From Caviibacterium pharyngocola (lineage in GTDB: Bacteria; Pseudomonadota; Gammaproteobacteria; Enterobacterales; Pasteurellaceae), in NCBI RefSeq assembly GCF_002795405.1, contig NZ_PHGZ01000025.1:1-57715 (forward strand): 57,715 nucleotides of DNA, read 5' to 3'. Numbering within the stretch: the first letter of the stretch is position 1; every line of letters begins with the position of its first letter. The position numbers and the translations under genes are program-made. The notes under the pieces are model-generated. The model was given only the letters and a program-made list of their open reading frames with translations. It ran no database searches and was not told the DNA's origin. Positions 40,170 to 49,473 of this stretch are shown piece by piece.

Positions 40170-41123
40170 ATGGCGGAGCAAAATGATATTCGTTTAACCG
40201 CGCGCGTCGGCTATCAAGCCCATTGGTCGTGGTCTTATTTATTGCCGAAATATTGGGGCGTCTGGCTCGGCATTGCGGCGCTTCTGGTGCTTGCCTTTGT
40301 GCCGTTTCGGCTGCGCGATAAATTGGCGGCGAAATTGGGTGTATTGATCGGACGCAAAGCGAAAAAACAACGACACCGTGCCGAGGTGAATTTGCGCTAT
40401 TGTTTTCCGCACTGGACGGATGCGCAACGCGAGCAAGTGATCGATGAAATGTTTGTTTGCGTCACGCAAGTAATGCTAGGCATTGGTGAAATCGCCGTGC
40501 GCTCGGCGAAGCATTTGCAAACGCGCAGCGAATTTATCGGTTTGGAGCATATTAAGAACGCCAAAGCGGAAGGCAAAAATATTATTTTAATGGTGCCGCA
40601 CGCGTGGGCGATCGACGCGTCGGGCATTATTTTGCATACGCACGGAATGCCGATGACGTCAATGTATAATCCGCATCGTAATCCGTTAGTGGATTGGCTA
40701 TGGACGATGACTCGTCAACGTTTCGGCGGCAAAATGCACGCGCGCCAAAACGGTATTAAACCTTTTTTGAACGCGGTGAAAAAGGGCGAAATGGGCTATT
40801 ATTTACCCGATGAAGATTACGGCTCGGAATTGAGTGAGTATGTTGATTTTTTCGCCACTTATAAAGCGACCTTACCGGGCTTAAATAAAATGGCGAAATT
40901 GTCGAAAGCCGTGGTGATCCCAATGTTTCCGCGCTATAACGCCGAATGCGGCAAATATGAAATGGAAATTCATCCGGTAATGCAATTAAGCGACGAACCC
41001 GAACAATCTGCCCGCGCGATGAATCAAGAAATCGAAACCTTTGTAACGCCGACACCGGCGCAATACGTGTGGATTTTGCGCTTGTTAAAAACGCGCAAAG
41101 ACGACGAGGATATTTATCGTTAA
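40170..41123 (+). CDS. lpxM: Lipid A late acyltransferase LpxM (MsbB)
   Basis: A 317-residue inner-membrane acyltransferase that adds the last secondary acyl chain to Kdo2-lipid A. The N-terminal membrane helix (WGVWLGIAALLVLAFVPF) is followed by the HX4D catalytic motif in PHAWAIDASG, and YYLPDEDYG and MFPRYNAECGKYEMEI support LpxM over LpxL. It ends the mepA-TSUP-lpxM group with a 9-base spacing. Confidence 0.9.
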   Translation: MAEQNDIRLTARVGYQAHWSWSYLLPKYWGVWLGIAALLVLAFVPFRLRDKLAAKLGVLIGRKAKKQRHRAEVNLRYCFPHWTDAQREQVIDEMFVCVTQVMLGIGEIAVRSAKHLQTRSEFIGLEHIKNAKAEGKNIILMVPHAWAIDASGIILHTHGMPMTSMYNPHRNPLVDWLWTMTRQRFGGKMHARQNGIKPFLNAVKKGEMGYYLPDEDYGSELSEYVDFFATYKATLPGLNKMAKLSKAVVIPMFPRYNAECGKYEMEIHPVMQLSDEPEQSARAMNQEIETFVTPTPAQYVWILRLLKTRKDDEDIYR

Positions 41124-41125
41124 AA

Positions 41126-41149
41126 AAGCGAATTTATGTTATGATTCGC
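41126..41149 (+). other. Hairpin after lpxM
   Basis: GCGAAT and ATTCGC pair across a 10-base loop just after the lpxM stop. The loop also contains TATGTTATGATT, which could hold a -10 for apt. Neither role is certain. Confidence 0.35.
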
Positions 41150-41204
41150 GTCGATAATTTTAAAAAAACGGTTAAATTTTTGACCGCACTTTTTAGGTAA
41201 CAAA

Positions 41205-41747
41205 ATGCATAATTCATTAGAACTCATCAAATCATCCATTAAATCTATTCCCGATTACCCGAAAAAGGGTATTATTTTTCGTGATATTACCGGCTTAACC
41301 GAAGTGCCGGCGGCGTTTAAAGCGGCGATCGATCTGATTGTCGCCCAATATCAAAATAAAGGTATTACGAAAGTCATCGGCACGGAAAGTCGTGGATTTA
41401 TTTTCGGTGCGCCGGTGGCGTTAGCCTTGGGCGTTCCTTTCGTATTAGTACGTAAACCGGGCAAATTACCGCGCGAAACCATTGCGCAATCTTATCAGTT
41501 GGAATACGGTGAAGATACCTTGGAAATTCATACGGATTCCGTTCAAGCCGGCGATAACGTGTTGATTATCGACGATTTATTGGCAACCGGCGGCACGGTG
41601 GAAGCCACGGTAAAATTGGTACAACGCTTACAAGGCGAAGTAAAACACGCCGCTTTCGTGATTAATTTGCCGGAATTGGGCGGCGAAGCGCGCTTGCGCG
41701 GTTTAGGTGTTGAGCCTTTCACCTTGGTTGATTTTGCAGGACATTAA
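41205..41747 (+). CDS. apt: Adenine phosphoribosyltransferase
   Basis: Purine-salvage enzyme that joins adenine and PRPP to give AMP. The 180 residues show [42 protein letters not shown] and the PRPP-binding [13 protein letters not shown]. The gene lies 20 bases before dnaX, the same pair as in E. coli. Confidence 0.97.
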   Translation: MHNSLELIKSSIKSIPDYPKKGIIFRDITGLTEVPAAFKAAIDLIVAQYQNKGITKVIGTESRGFIFGAPVALALGVPFVLVRKPGKLPRETIAQSYQLEYGEDTLEIHTDSVQAGDNVLIIDDLLATGGTVEATVKLVQRLQGEVKHAAFVINLPELGGEARLRGLGVEPFTLVDFAGH

Positions 41748-41767
41748 TTTTCATTAAAGGACGGCTG

Positions 41768-43804
41768 ATGAGTTATCAGGTTTTAGCAAGAAAATGGCGA
41801 CCGAAAAATTTCGCCGAAGTGGTCGGACAGAGCCATATTTTGACCGCACTTTCTAACGGCTTGAAAGAAAATCGCCTACATCACGCGTACTTGTTTTCCG
41901 GCACGCGCGGCGTGGGAAAAACCTCAATCGCCCGTCTGTTTGCAAAAGGCTTGAATTGTATCAACGGCGTCACCGCCGATCCTTGCGGCGCTTGCGAGCA
42001 TTGCAAAGCCATCGAAGAAGGGCGTTTTATCGATTTAATCGAAATAGACGCTGCCTCGCGCACCAAAGTGGAAGATACGCGCGAATTGTTGGATAACGTG
42101 CAATACAAGCCGACGCAAGGTCGCTATAAAGTGTATTTGATCGACGAAGTGCATATGCTATCGCGTCATTCCTTCAACGCCTTGCTTAAAACCTTGGAAG
42201 AGCCGCCGGAATATGTCAAATTCTTGTTGGCGACCACGGATCCGCATAAATTGCCGATTACCATTCTCTCGCGTTGTATGCAATTTCATTTAAAAGCCTT
42301 GGAACAACCGCAAATCGCCGCACATCTGGCGCATATTCTTGACGCGGAAGGTATCGCTTACGAATCCTTGGCGACGGAAAAACTTGCCAAAGCGGCACAA
42401 GGCAGTATCCGCGACGGGTTAAGTTTAACGGATCAAGCGATCGCAATGACCAACGGGAATATTACCTTAAGTGCGGTCAACGAAATGCTCGGTTTGTTGG
42501 ACGATAACCAGCCCGTCGAAATTTTATATGCGCTGCAACAAGGCAACGGCGAAGCTTTGATGAAATGCGTTCAATCCGTTGCCGAACAAGGCGGCGATTG
42601 GGAAGAATTACTCAATGCCGTAGCGGAAAACCTGCATAAAATCGCAATGCGTCAGTTGTTGGCGCAAGGACGGATTAACGACGAAGGCCCGATCGGTTTT
42701 CTGGCGAAGCATATTTCGCCCGAAGACGTTCAATTCTTTTATCAAATTATCGTTAACGGACGTAAAGAATTGGCATTTTCGCCGGATCGTCGAACCGGTG
42801 CGGAAATGGTCTTATTGCGTGCCTTGGCGTTTCATCCGAAATTGATCGCGCCGATCGCCGTGCAATCCGTTGACGCTCCTAGCGTTTCGCCGATTTCTGC
42901 GCCTGTCGTCGTGCCGCAAGAATCCGCACCGAAATTAGTGGAAATGCCGGTCGTATCGCAAGCGGTGAAAGCGACTTATTCTTCACAAAGCGGGCGTGAT
43001 ACTGCGACGAACTTATCCGACAATTCCGCGCTTGCTGCGTTAGATGCCTTGGAACAACTTTCCAAACCCGTGTCGGATATTGCCGTTTCCGCCGATAGCG
43101 AAAAAAAAAACCGTAATCTCCGTAAAAGTGCCGAACCTTTAACGCCACAAAACGTAATATCGCCGCAGCCTTCGGATTCCGCCGAACCTATTGCTACGCC
43201 GCAAACCGCCGAAACGGCGAAATCAAACGAAAGTGCGGTAGAAAATCACGCAGAAAATGACGGCGAAAACGAAGAAAACTACACGGCGGAAACTTATCGT
43301 TGGGAATGGATTAATCCCGAAATGGCAAAAGAACAAACCGCCGTTCGCCCGTCGGAAATCAAACAAGCCATTTTGCAGGAAATGACGCCCGAATTGCACC
43401 AACGCATAATTCAAACGGCGCGGCAACGTGATGAATGGACGAATATTGTGGAACAAATCGATATTGTCGGTTTGGCGAAAGAAATGGCAATTAACTGCTT
43501 CATTTTACAACAAACGGAAAATCGGATTCGACTGGGGTTGCGTTCTTCACATTCTCATTTGAATCGGGAAAAAAATTATCACGCATTGAACGCTGCGTTG
43601 AACGCATTTTATCAAAAACCGCTGGAACTGGTGCTGGAGGAAAATGACGACGCGGCTTATTTCACACCGGCGGATTATCGACATTCCATTTATCAGGAAT
43701 TTAGCCAACAAGCCAAACAGGATTTACAGCAAGATAAAAAAATTCAGCTTTTGCAGAAAGAATTTGCTGCAAATCTGGATTTAGAAAGTATTCGTCCGGT
43801 TTAG
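41768..43804 (+). CDS. dnaX: DNA polymerase III tau subunit (gamma by frameshift)
   Basis: Clamp-loader ATPase. The full frame encodes tau (678 residues): Walker A SGTRGVGKTS near 44-53, zinc-binding CINGVTADPCGACEHC, DEVH box LIDEVHMLS, then a Pro/Ala/Ser-rich linker and the C-terminal polymerase- and helicase-binding part. A run of ten A at 43101-43110 (residues 445-448) allows a -1 shift that meets TAA at 43114-43116, giving a 449-residue gamma. E. coli makes gamma (431 residues) by slippage at the same relative place. A terminator follows. Confidence 0.96.
   Translation: MSYQVLARKWRPKNFAEVVGQSHILTALSNGLKENRLHHAYLFSGTRGVGKTSIARLFAKGLNCINGVTADPCGACEHCKAIEEGRFIDLIEIDAASRTKVEDTRELLDNVQYKPTQGRYKVYLIDEVHMLSRHSFNALLKTLEEPPEYVKFLLATTDPHKLPITILSRCMQFHLKALEQPQIAAHLAHILDAEGIAYESLATEKLAKAAQGSIRDGLSLTDQAIAMTNGNITLSAVNEMLGLLDDNQPVEILYALQQGNGEALMKCVQSVAEQGGDWEELLNAVAENLHKIAMRQLLAQGRINDEGPIGFLAKHISPEDVQFFYQIIVNGRKELAFSPDRRTGAEMVLLRALAFHPKLIAPIAVQSVDAPSVSPISAPVVVPQESAPKLVEMPVVSQAVKATYSSQSGRDTATNLSDNSALAALDALEQLSKPVSDIAVSADSEKKNRNLRKSAEPLTPQNVISPQPSDSAEPIATPQTAETAKSNESAVENHAENDGENEENYTAETYRWEWINPEMAKEQTAVRPSEIKQAILQEMTPELHQRIIQTARQRDEWTNIVEQIDIVGLAKEMAINCFILQQTENRIRLGLRSSHSHLNREKNYHALNAALNAFYQKPLELVLEENDDAAYFTPADYRHSIYQEFSQQAKQDLQQDKKIQLLQKEFAANLDLESIRPV
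43101..43116 (+). other. Programmed slippage site in dnaX
   Basis: Ten consecutive A followed by CCGTAA. In frame it reads GAA AAA AAA AAC CGT; after a -1 slip it reads AAA CCG TAA and stops. Either ribosomal -1 slippage or polymerase slippage on the A run would produce gamma. I saw no strong hairpin just downstream, which leans to polymerase slippage as in Thermus. Confidence 0.75.
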
Positions 43805-43818
43805 TCTTTTCTTATTTC

Positions 43819-43847
43819 ATCGGTCGCTTAAGCGACCGATTTTTTTG
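43819..43847 (+). terminator. dnaX terminator
   Basis: A perfect palindrome (ATCGGTCGCT with AGCGACCGAT, two-base centre) ending in a run of T, 14 bases after the dnaX stop and just before the end of the convergent antiporter gene. Confidence 0.9.
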
Positions 43848-43860
43848 TCTCACACCAAGG

Positions 43861-45177
43861 TTAATTGTCTTTTTTATGCAGTAAGTCCATATATCCGCGA
43901 CGTTGTAAGGTGGCTTCTTTAGATTTTTTAACCATTGTTTCAATGGTTGTGCCTTGTACCAAAATCGAGAACATTACCACAGCGTAGGTCATTACTAAGA
44001 TCAAATCACGAATATCCATTCCGATAGCGGGAATGAATAAGCCGCCGGTCGGGATCGAAAGTGCCATTGCCAGCGATAACCCGCCGCGTAATCCGCCCCA
44101 AGTTAAAATTCGCAACGTATAAGGATTATATGTTGTTTTTCGGCTGAGAAATTTGAACGGAATCCAAACGCTGATGTAGCGTCCCAATAAACAAATCGGG
44201 ATGGCAATCAGGCTTAATAGAAAACCTTGGGTGGTGAAATCGACCAATAATAGCGCCAAGCCGATCAAAAGGAATAGCAAAGAGTTCAAGAAATGGTCGA
44301 TCATTTCCCAAAAGTGATCCAAATTGTGCCGACTTTGTTCGGAAAAGCCGGTATTGCGCGTCCAGTTGCCGATCATTATGCCGGCGACCACCATTGCCAA
44401 GGCGCCGGAAACGTGCAATAAATTGGCGAGCATAAATCCGGCGGTCGGAATGGTTAAAGTTAACAGAATTTCCAAGCTGCCGTCATCGGTTGCGGAAATT
44501 AAAAAATGCGCAATAACGCCGATGACCAAGCCGAAAGCGATTCCGCCCAAGGCTTCCACTAAAAATAATTCGGAAATGCCACTTAACGTCGGCGAATGTC
44601 CGCCGAAAGCAATGGCAAAAATCGTGGTGAAAATCACTAAGCCCACGCCGTCGTTAAATAAGGATTCGCCTTCCACTTTCATCGATAACTTTTTCGGTGC
44701 TTTTAAATTTTTAATAATCGCCAACACAGCAATCGGGTCGGTCGGCGAGATAAGCGCACCGAATAACAGGCAATAAATCAAATCGACGGGTAAACCGATT
44801 AAGGTAGTGAGCGCGAATAAAAATAAGCCGATTAAAAAGGTCGAGGCGAGGCTGGAAAATAATGCCAAAATCGTGATTTCTAATTTTTGGCTTTTCATTA
44901 CCGGTAATTTAATTCCCAATGCACCGGCGAAAAGCAAAAAGCCTAAAATACCGTTAAGTAAAAAGCTTTTAAAATCAAGCTGTTCCATTATGTCACGGGT
45001 GATGTTATCTAAATTAAACCAATTTAAATAACCGAAAACCAGTAATCCTAAGGAACCCACCATTGATGTGGCAGTGACGGCGATAGTATATTGAATTTTG
45101 TCACTGATTTTTTGTGTGACAAAGCCGATAAGAATAGAAATTGCCGATAAAAAGCAAATATAAGTATAGACGTTCAT
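43861..45177 (-). CDS. Cation/proton antiporter, CPA1 (NhaP) type
   Basis: A 438-residue inner-membrane protein with about 12 hydrophobic segments. CPA1 signatures: FGALISPTDPIAVLAII (the Asp-Pro ion site), KVEGESLFNDGVGLVIF and LTWGGLRGGLSLAMALSIP. Such proteins exchange Na or K for protons to control pH and salt. A short charged C-terminal tail follows. No operon partner; it is convergent with dnaX. Confidence 0.9.
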   Translation of the reverse strand: MNVYTYICFLSAISILIGFVTQKISDKIQYTIAVTATSMVGSLGLLVFGYLNWFNLDNITRDIMEQLDFKSFLLNGILGFLLFAGALGIKLPVMKSQKLEITILALFSSLASTFLIGLFLFALTTLIGLPVDLIYCLLFGALISPTDPIAVLAIIKNLKAPKKLSMKVEGESLFNDGVGLVIFTTIFAIAFGGHSPTLSGISELFLVEALGGIAFGLVIGVIAHFLISATDDGSLEILLTLTIPTAGFMLANLLHVSGALAMVVAGIMIGNWTRNTGFSEQSRHNLDHFWEMIDHFLNSLLFLLIGLALLLVDFTTQGFLLSLIAIPICLLGRYISVWIPFKFLSRKTTYNPYTLRILTWGGLRGGLSLAMALSIPTGGLFIPAIGMDIRDLILVMTYAVVMFSILVQGTTIETMVKKSKEATLQRRGYMDLLHKKDN

Positions 45178-45227
45178 AAAGAGCCTTAGCTAAAATCCGA
45201 GTGAGAAAATGGTATCCCTAAATGGAA

Positions 45228-45256
45228 TTGGCGTAGTATAAGTAAACTGCTATGAT
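45228..45256 (+). promoter_or_regulatory. Promoter for the EEP-family gene
   Basis: TTGGCG and TATGAT are separated by exactly 17 bases, 33 bases before the ATG at 45289. The -10 matches consensus at 5 of 6 positions, the -35 at 4 of 6. Confidence 0.55.
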
Positions 45257-45288
45257 TTAGAAAGATTCATCCGACAAAATACATCAAA

Positions 45289-46167
45289 ATGAGTAAGGTT
45301 AAAGGCTTTTTATTCTTGTTTTTCGCATTAATCGTTATCGGCGGCGGATATGTTTATTTAACTATCAAGATTGAGACGCCGCCTCGCGCCAACTTTTCAA
45401 CGGCGACGAATGCGGATTACTATGCAAAACCGCTCGGCGAAAACATTCAATGTTTTGAGCGCACGAGCGCCGTTGCGCCGATTTCGCAAAATACTTTCCG
45501 CTTATTGGTGTGGAATATGCATAAAGGGCAGGATCAAGGGTGGCAAACGGCGTTGTCCGAATTTGCCGAAGATCGGGATTTTTTACTTTTACAGGAAATT
45601 TCCGAAAATATGTCGCTGCCCGCCGAAATTTCCGCGCGATTTTCCACCGCACTTTACGTTTCCGCGTTTCGTTATCGCGGCGAGCTTTCGGGTGTGGGCG
45701 CATTGACTCCATTTATTCCGCAAACTTATTGCGTCGGCGCTTCGACGGAACCTTGGATCCGTATTCCGAAAGTCGGCAACGCAATGATTTTCCCGCTTGA
45801 AAACAGCGAATCCTTATTGGTGATCAATGTGCATTTGGTGAATTTCGAATGGTATCCGACATATTATAAACGCCAGCTTGAAGCAATGTTGGCGCTTGCC
45901 GCCGCACATCGCGGGCCGATTATTTTAAGCGGCGATTTTAATTCGTGGAATCAAGGCAGATTAACTTTCTTGCGTGAAACGGCGCAGCAATATCAATTAA
46001 CGGAAGCGACTTTTCAGCCGGATTATCGTCTGCGTTTTTTCGGGCATCCCTTGGATTGGGTATTTGTTCGCGGCTTAAAGGTTGTGCAGGCAACAACGGT
46101 TGAAACCGACAGTTCCGATCACAATCCGTTGTTGCTGGAATTGAAATTGCTTACTGCGCCGCAGTAA
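45289..46167 (+). CDS. Endonuclease/exonuclease/phosphatase family protein
   Basis: A 292-residue EEP-superfamily protein (YafD-like) with an N-terminal membrane segment (FLFLFFALIVIGGGYVYL), so the catalytic domain should face the periplasm. Active-site motifs are LVWNMHKGQ, LLLQEIS, SGDFNSW and SSDHNPLLLEL with the catalytic Asp-His. Whether it acts on DNA, RNA or phospholipid cannot be told. Its 3' end overlaps the convergent RidA gene by 17 bases. Confidence 0.85.
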   Translation: MSKVKGFLFLFFALIVIGGGYVYLTIKIETPPRANFSTATNADYYAKPLGENIQCFERTSAVAPISQNTFRLLVWNMHKGQDQGWQTALSEFAEDRDFLLLQEISENMSLPAEISARFSTALYVSAFRYRGELSGVGALTPFIPQTYCVGASTEPWIRIPKVGNAMIFPLENSESLLVINVHLVNFEWYPTYYKRQLEAMLALAAAHRGPIILSGDFNSWNQGRLTFLRETAQQYQLTEATFQPDYRLRFFGHPLDWVFVRGLKVVQATTVETDSSDHNPLLLELKLLTAPQ

Positions 46168-46501
46168 TAACGATTTCCACTTTCCACGCCGGATTGGCGA
46201 GTTTGGCTTCCACCGTCGCGCGGCTCGGTGGGTTTTCCGTATCCACCCATTCGTCCCACGCACGATTCATTTGTGCGTAATCTTGCATATCGGCAAGGAA
46301 AATTTGTGCGCTGAGAATACGGCTTTTATCCGATTCCGCTTCGTTTAACAATTTATCAATGAGCCCTAACACTTCTTGCGTTTGTGCGTAAGCGTCGGCT
46401 TGCTCGTTTTCGGCGACTTGTCCGGCAAGATAAACCACACCATTATAAATACTGGCTTCGGATAAGCGACCGTTGGAATAAAGACGTTGAACTTTTGACA
46501 T
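46151..46501 (-). CDS. RidA/YjgF family protein
   Basis: A 116-residue protein of the Rid family, which hydrolyses reactive enamine/imine intermediates made by PLP enzymes. It has GVVYLAGQVAENEQ, a DMQDYAQMNRAWDEW segment and PPSRATVEAKLANPAWKVEI, where the Arg binds substrate carboxylate in RidA. It may belong to the YoaB/Rid2-type branch rather than RidA proper. It is divergent from the YwiC-like gene. Confidence 0.9.
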   Translation of the reverse strand: MSKVQRLYSNGRLSEASIYNGVVYLAGQVAENEQADAYAQTQEVLGLIDKLLNEAESDKSRILSAQIFLADMQDYAQMNRAWDEWVDTENPPSRATVEAKLANPAWKVEIVITAAQ

Positions 46502-46592
46502 ATTTTTCCCTCTAAAATTAACACGGAAAGATTATACCGATTTTGTTTGAAAACCACTAAAATTCTTTTATTTTTAACCGCACTTTAAACCG

Positions 46593-47312
46593 ATGAAATT
46601 ACTGATTTCCAATCAACACGGCGCGATTGTAATGGCGCTAATGCCGTTTCTATACGGCGCAGCGTTGTCGCAACAACTGATTTGGCAGCATATTTTCTTG
46701 CTGGCGGCGTGGTTTGCGCTGTATTTAATGACTTATCCGTTTTTTAATTTATTCAAAGGGCGGAATTTGCCGTTATATCGGCGTTGGACGCTAGGTTATG
46801 GACTGGCGAGTGCGATATTCGCCTTGCCCGCCTTGTTGTATAATTGGAAAATGATTTATTTTATTGCGGCGATGTTGCCCTTTGTCGCTATTTCGGTGTA
46901 TTTTGTCAAACGAAAGGACGAACGGGCTTTATTGAACGATCTTGCCGGCATCTTGATTTTTTTAATTGCCGGAATGGGCGCGTATTATTTCGCCGAAAGG
47001 GCGTTTGATGCGAAAATTTGGCTGATTCCGTTATATCAAGGTTTATTTTTCCTCGGCACCACGTTATATGTGAAATCCGTTTTGCGCGAGCGAAAAAATC
47101 CGCGTTATTTATGGGCTTCCATCGGATTTCATTGGCTTTGTCCGTTATGTTTTATCTTCGCCGAACAATACGGCGTAGCCCTTGCTTTTGTCTTGCCTGC
47201 GGTGCGTGCCGTGCTGCTGCCGAAAATGAAATTATCGGTGAAAGAGGTCGGATTGGCGGAAATGGCGGTGTCGCTGTACTTTTTTATCATCATTTTATGG
47301 GCAACCTTATAG
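46593..47312 (+). CDS. YwiC-like membrane protein
   Basis: A 239-residue protein with about eight hydrophobic segments, starting KLLISNQHGAIVMALMPFLY and containing TYPFFNLFKGRNLPLYRRW and FHWLCPLCFIFAEQYG. This matches the YwiC-like family (PF14256), of unknown function. An uptake sequence lies just before the ATG. It is followed after 8 bases by the Sel1 gene. Confidence 0.8.
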   Translation: MKLLISNQHGAIVMALMPFLYGAALSQQLIWQHIFLLAAWFALYLMTYPFFNLFKGRNLPLYRRWTLGYGLASAIFALPALLYNWKMIYFIAAMLPFVAISVYFVKRKDERALLNDLAGILIFLIAGMGAYYFAERAFDAKIWLIPLYQGLFFLGTTLYVKSVLRERKNPRYLWASIGFHWLCPLCFIFAEQYGVALAFVLPAVRAVLLPKMKLSVKEVGLAEMAVSLYFFIIILWATL

Positions 47313-47320
47313 AGAATCGA

Positions 47321-48019
47321 ATGAAGAAATTGATTTACGGATTATTGTGTTTGGCAACGGCGGTTTATGCCGAAAGCGATCCGGTACCTGAAAAAAACGC
47401 GATAACATCCGACATTAGCGCGCAGAACGTATCGCCGGAAATGAGCGATCAACAACGACGTGACGCGGCGCAAGCGGCGGCGAATCAAGGAAATTGGACG
47501 GCGGCGTTCGAATGGATTTATCCGCTCGCATTAAAAGGTGATGCCAATGCACAAGCCAATGTCGGCATATTATATTTACAGGGAAAAGGCGTTGAGAAAG
47601 ATACCGAGAAGGCCTATTGGTGGCTAAGCGAAGCGGCGGAGCAGGGCAATATTAAGGGCATAAATTACCTTGCGTTTATGTATTTGGACGGTAACGGTAC
47701 GAAAAAAAGCTTGCCGCACGCGATGAAATTATTACAGAAAACCGCGAATGCCAAGGATCAAACTGCAATGTTTGTGTTGGGAATGTTGTATTATCGCGAA
47801 CTGAAAGATTTCAAAAATGCCTTTTTGTGGTTGGAAAAAGCGGCGAAGGCGGATCACAACGAATCGAAATTCCGCTTGGCGACAATGTATGAAGAAGGCA
47901 AAGGCACCAAACGCAATGCGGAAAAAGCGGTTTATTGGTATCAACAAACTTTAAAACAATCGGATCGTTTCGCCGAACAAGCGCAAAAACGTTTGCAACA
48001 TTTACAAATGCCGAAATAA
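47321..48019 (+). CDS. Secreted Sel1-repeat protein
   Basis: A 232-residue protein with a signal peptide (KKLIYGLLCLATAVYA) and four to five Sel1-like repeats from about residue 65, such as ANAQANVGILYLQGKGVEKD and ESKFRLATMYEEGKGTKRNA. Sel1 repeats form alpha/alpha solenoids that bind proteins in the periplasm. The ATG at 47321 is chosen because it begins the signal peptide. Partner unknown. Confidence 0.88.
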   Translation: MKKLIYGLLCLATAVYAESDPVPEKNAITSDISAQNVSPEMSDQQRRDAAQAAANQGNWTAAFEWIYPLALKGDANAQANVGILYLQGKGVEKDTEKAYWWLSEAAEQGNIKGINYLAFMYLDGNGTKKSLPHAMKLLQKTANAKDQTAMFVLGMLYYRELKDFKNAFLWLEKAAKADHNESKFRLATMYEEGKGTKRNAEKAVYWYQQTLKQSDRFAEQAQKRLQHLQMPK

Positions 48020-48036
48020 TCCTTTATTTTTCAAAT

Positions 48037-48072
48037 AAAAAACGGGAGACAAATGATTGCCTCCCGTTTTTT
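48037..48072. terminator. Bidirectional terminator between the Sel1 gene and the purine permease
   Basis: A perfect 12-bp stem (AAAAAACGGGAG with CTCCCGTTTTTT) and a 12-base loop, with T on one side and A on the other, placed between two convergent genes. Confidence 0.95.
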
Positions 48073-48083
48073 TAGCGCAAAAA

Positions 48084-49394
48084 TTAAGGATTTTCTTTCG
48101 CCGGTTTATCTTCCGGTAGAATCAAGTTCAAAATTAACGCTAATAATGAACCGACCGTAATACCCGAACCTAGAACTTCTTTGAAAAAGTGCGGTAATTT
48201 ATCCAATAATTCCGGACGTGTCGTTACCGCAAGTCCGCAACCGATTGAAATCGCAATAATTAACCCGTTACGTTTGCTGCGTTCAATGCTGTCTAACATC
48301 TGAATCCCTGCGGCGATAATCATTGCGAACATCATTAACCCCGCGCCGCCCAACACCGGCAACGGAATGGAAACGATTAACGCGCCGAACACCGGAAATA
48401 AACCGGCAAGCGCCAATAATCCGCCGGTGAGGGCGACAACGTGACGGCTGGCGACACCGGTGAGGGAAATTACGCCGATATTTTGCGAGAACGAAGAAAA
48501 CGGTGTGGTGGACATAATGGCGGCTAAAGCGGAACCCAATCCGTCGCATAACACACCGCCGCGTAAATGTTTGCCGGTGATTTCGGTTTTGGTGGCGTTG
48601 CCTAACGCAAGAAAGTTTCCGCTGGATTCTACGATAGTGACCAAATAGGCGATAGACATCCCGATGATCCCCGCGATCGGAAATTCCAAACCGAAATGCA
48701 AGGGTTGCGGAACGGCGAAAACTTGCGCATTTTTCACCCCGTCGAAACTTACCCAACCCAGCGCAAGAGCGACGATATAGCCGGTCATCATCCCGATAAC
48801 GATAGCAGCGGCGGAGAAAATACCTTTACCCCATTGCACGAGCACCACCACGATAATTAGCACGAAACTTGCCATTGTGAGATTTTCCGGTGTGGCATAA
48901 TTGGCGTCGCCGCGCTGACCGCCGGCAAACCAATCCACCGCGACCGGAATTAAACTTAATCCGATCATCATTACTACCGTGCCGGTAACGACCGGCGGAA
49001 AGAGTTTACGAATGTACGGCATAAAGAAACTGCCGATAATCATCACCAAAGAACCGACCAACGACGCGCCCAAAATGCCTGCGACACCGGCTTCGCTGAA
49101 ACCGATCGCCAAGGCTGCGGCGACGAAAGTAAAGCTAGTACCCATTACGCTCGGTAAGCGAATACCGATAGGCCCGATACCGCGACATTGAATGATTGTC
49201 ACCACACCGGAAATTAACAACGCAGCATTAACCAAAGTAATGGTATCTTCGGTCGGCAACTGTAATACATTCCCGATTACCAACGGCACGGCGATAATAC
49301 CACCCAAAGCGGCAAGTAAATGTTGCGCGGCTAATAACAAACTTAACCCGAACGGCGGTTTATCTTCCACGGAATAGAGTAGATTTGAGTTCAT
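48084..49394 (-). CDS. Xanthine/uric acid-type purine permease (NCS2 family)
   Basis: A 436-residue inner-membrane transporter with about 14 segments. The NCS2 signature is QNIGVISLTGVASRHV, which follows the xanthine/uric acid branch (XanQ, UacT) rather than the uracil branch; VVTGTVVMMIGLSL also fits. It should be a proton symporter for xanthine or urate. A PurR-type operator lies 54 bases upstream, which supports a purine substrate. Confidence 0.88.
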   Translation of the reverse strand: MNSNLLYSVEDKPPFGLSLLLAAQHLLAALGGIIAVPLVIGNVLQLPTEDTITLVNAALLISGVVTIIQCRGIGPIGIRLPSVMGTSFTFVAAALAIGFSEAGVAGILGASLVGSLVMIIGSFFMPYIRKLFPPVVTGTVVMMIGLSLIPVAVDWFAGGQRGDANYATPENLTMASFVLIIVVVLVQWGKGIFSAAAIVIGMMTGYIVALALGWVSFDGVKNAQVFAVPQPLHFGLEFPIAGIIGMSIAYLVTIVESSGNFLALGNATKTEITGKHLRGGVLCDGLGSALAAIMSTTPFSSFSQNIGVISLTGVASRHVVALTGGLLALAGLFPVFGALIVSIPLPVLGGAGLMMFAMIIAAGIQMLDSIERSKRNGLIIAISIGCGLAVTTRPELLDKLPHFFKEVLGSGITVGSLLALILNLILPEDKPAKENP

Positions 49395-49447
49395 AGTTTT
49401 CCTTAAAAATAAATAATGATGGCGAATTATACTGTAATTTTTGATTT

Positions 49448-49463
49448 GCGCAAACGTTTGCGT
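49448..49463. promoter_or_regulatory. PurR operator upstream of the purine permease
   Basis: GCGCAAACGTTTGCGT is a 16-base palindrome matching the PurR consensus (ACGCAAACGTTTNCNT, as in E. coli) except for the first base. It lies in the leader of the minus-strand permease gene. Confidence 0.8.
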
Positions 49464-49473
49464 ATTGGGTGAA

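Noticed and set aside
44324-44776. 150-codon plus-strand frame inside the antiporter gene
   Set aside because: Lies antisense to clear CPA1 motifs; composition is that of a shadow frame.
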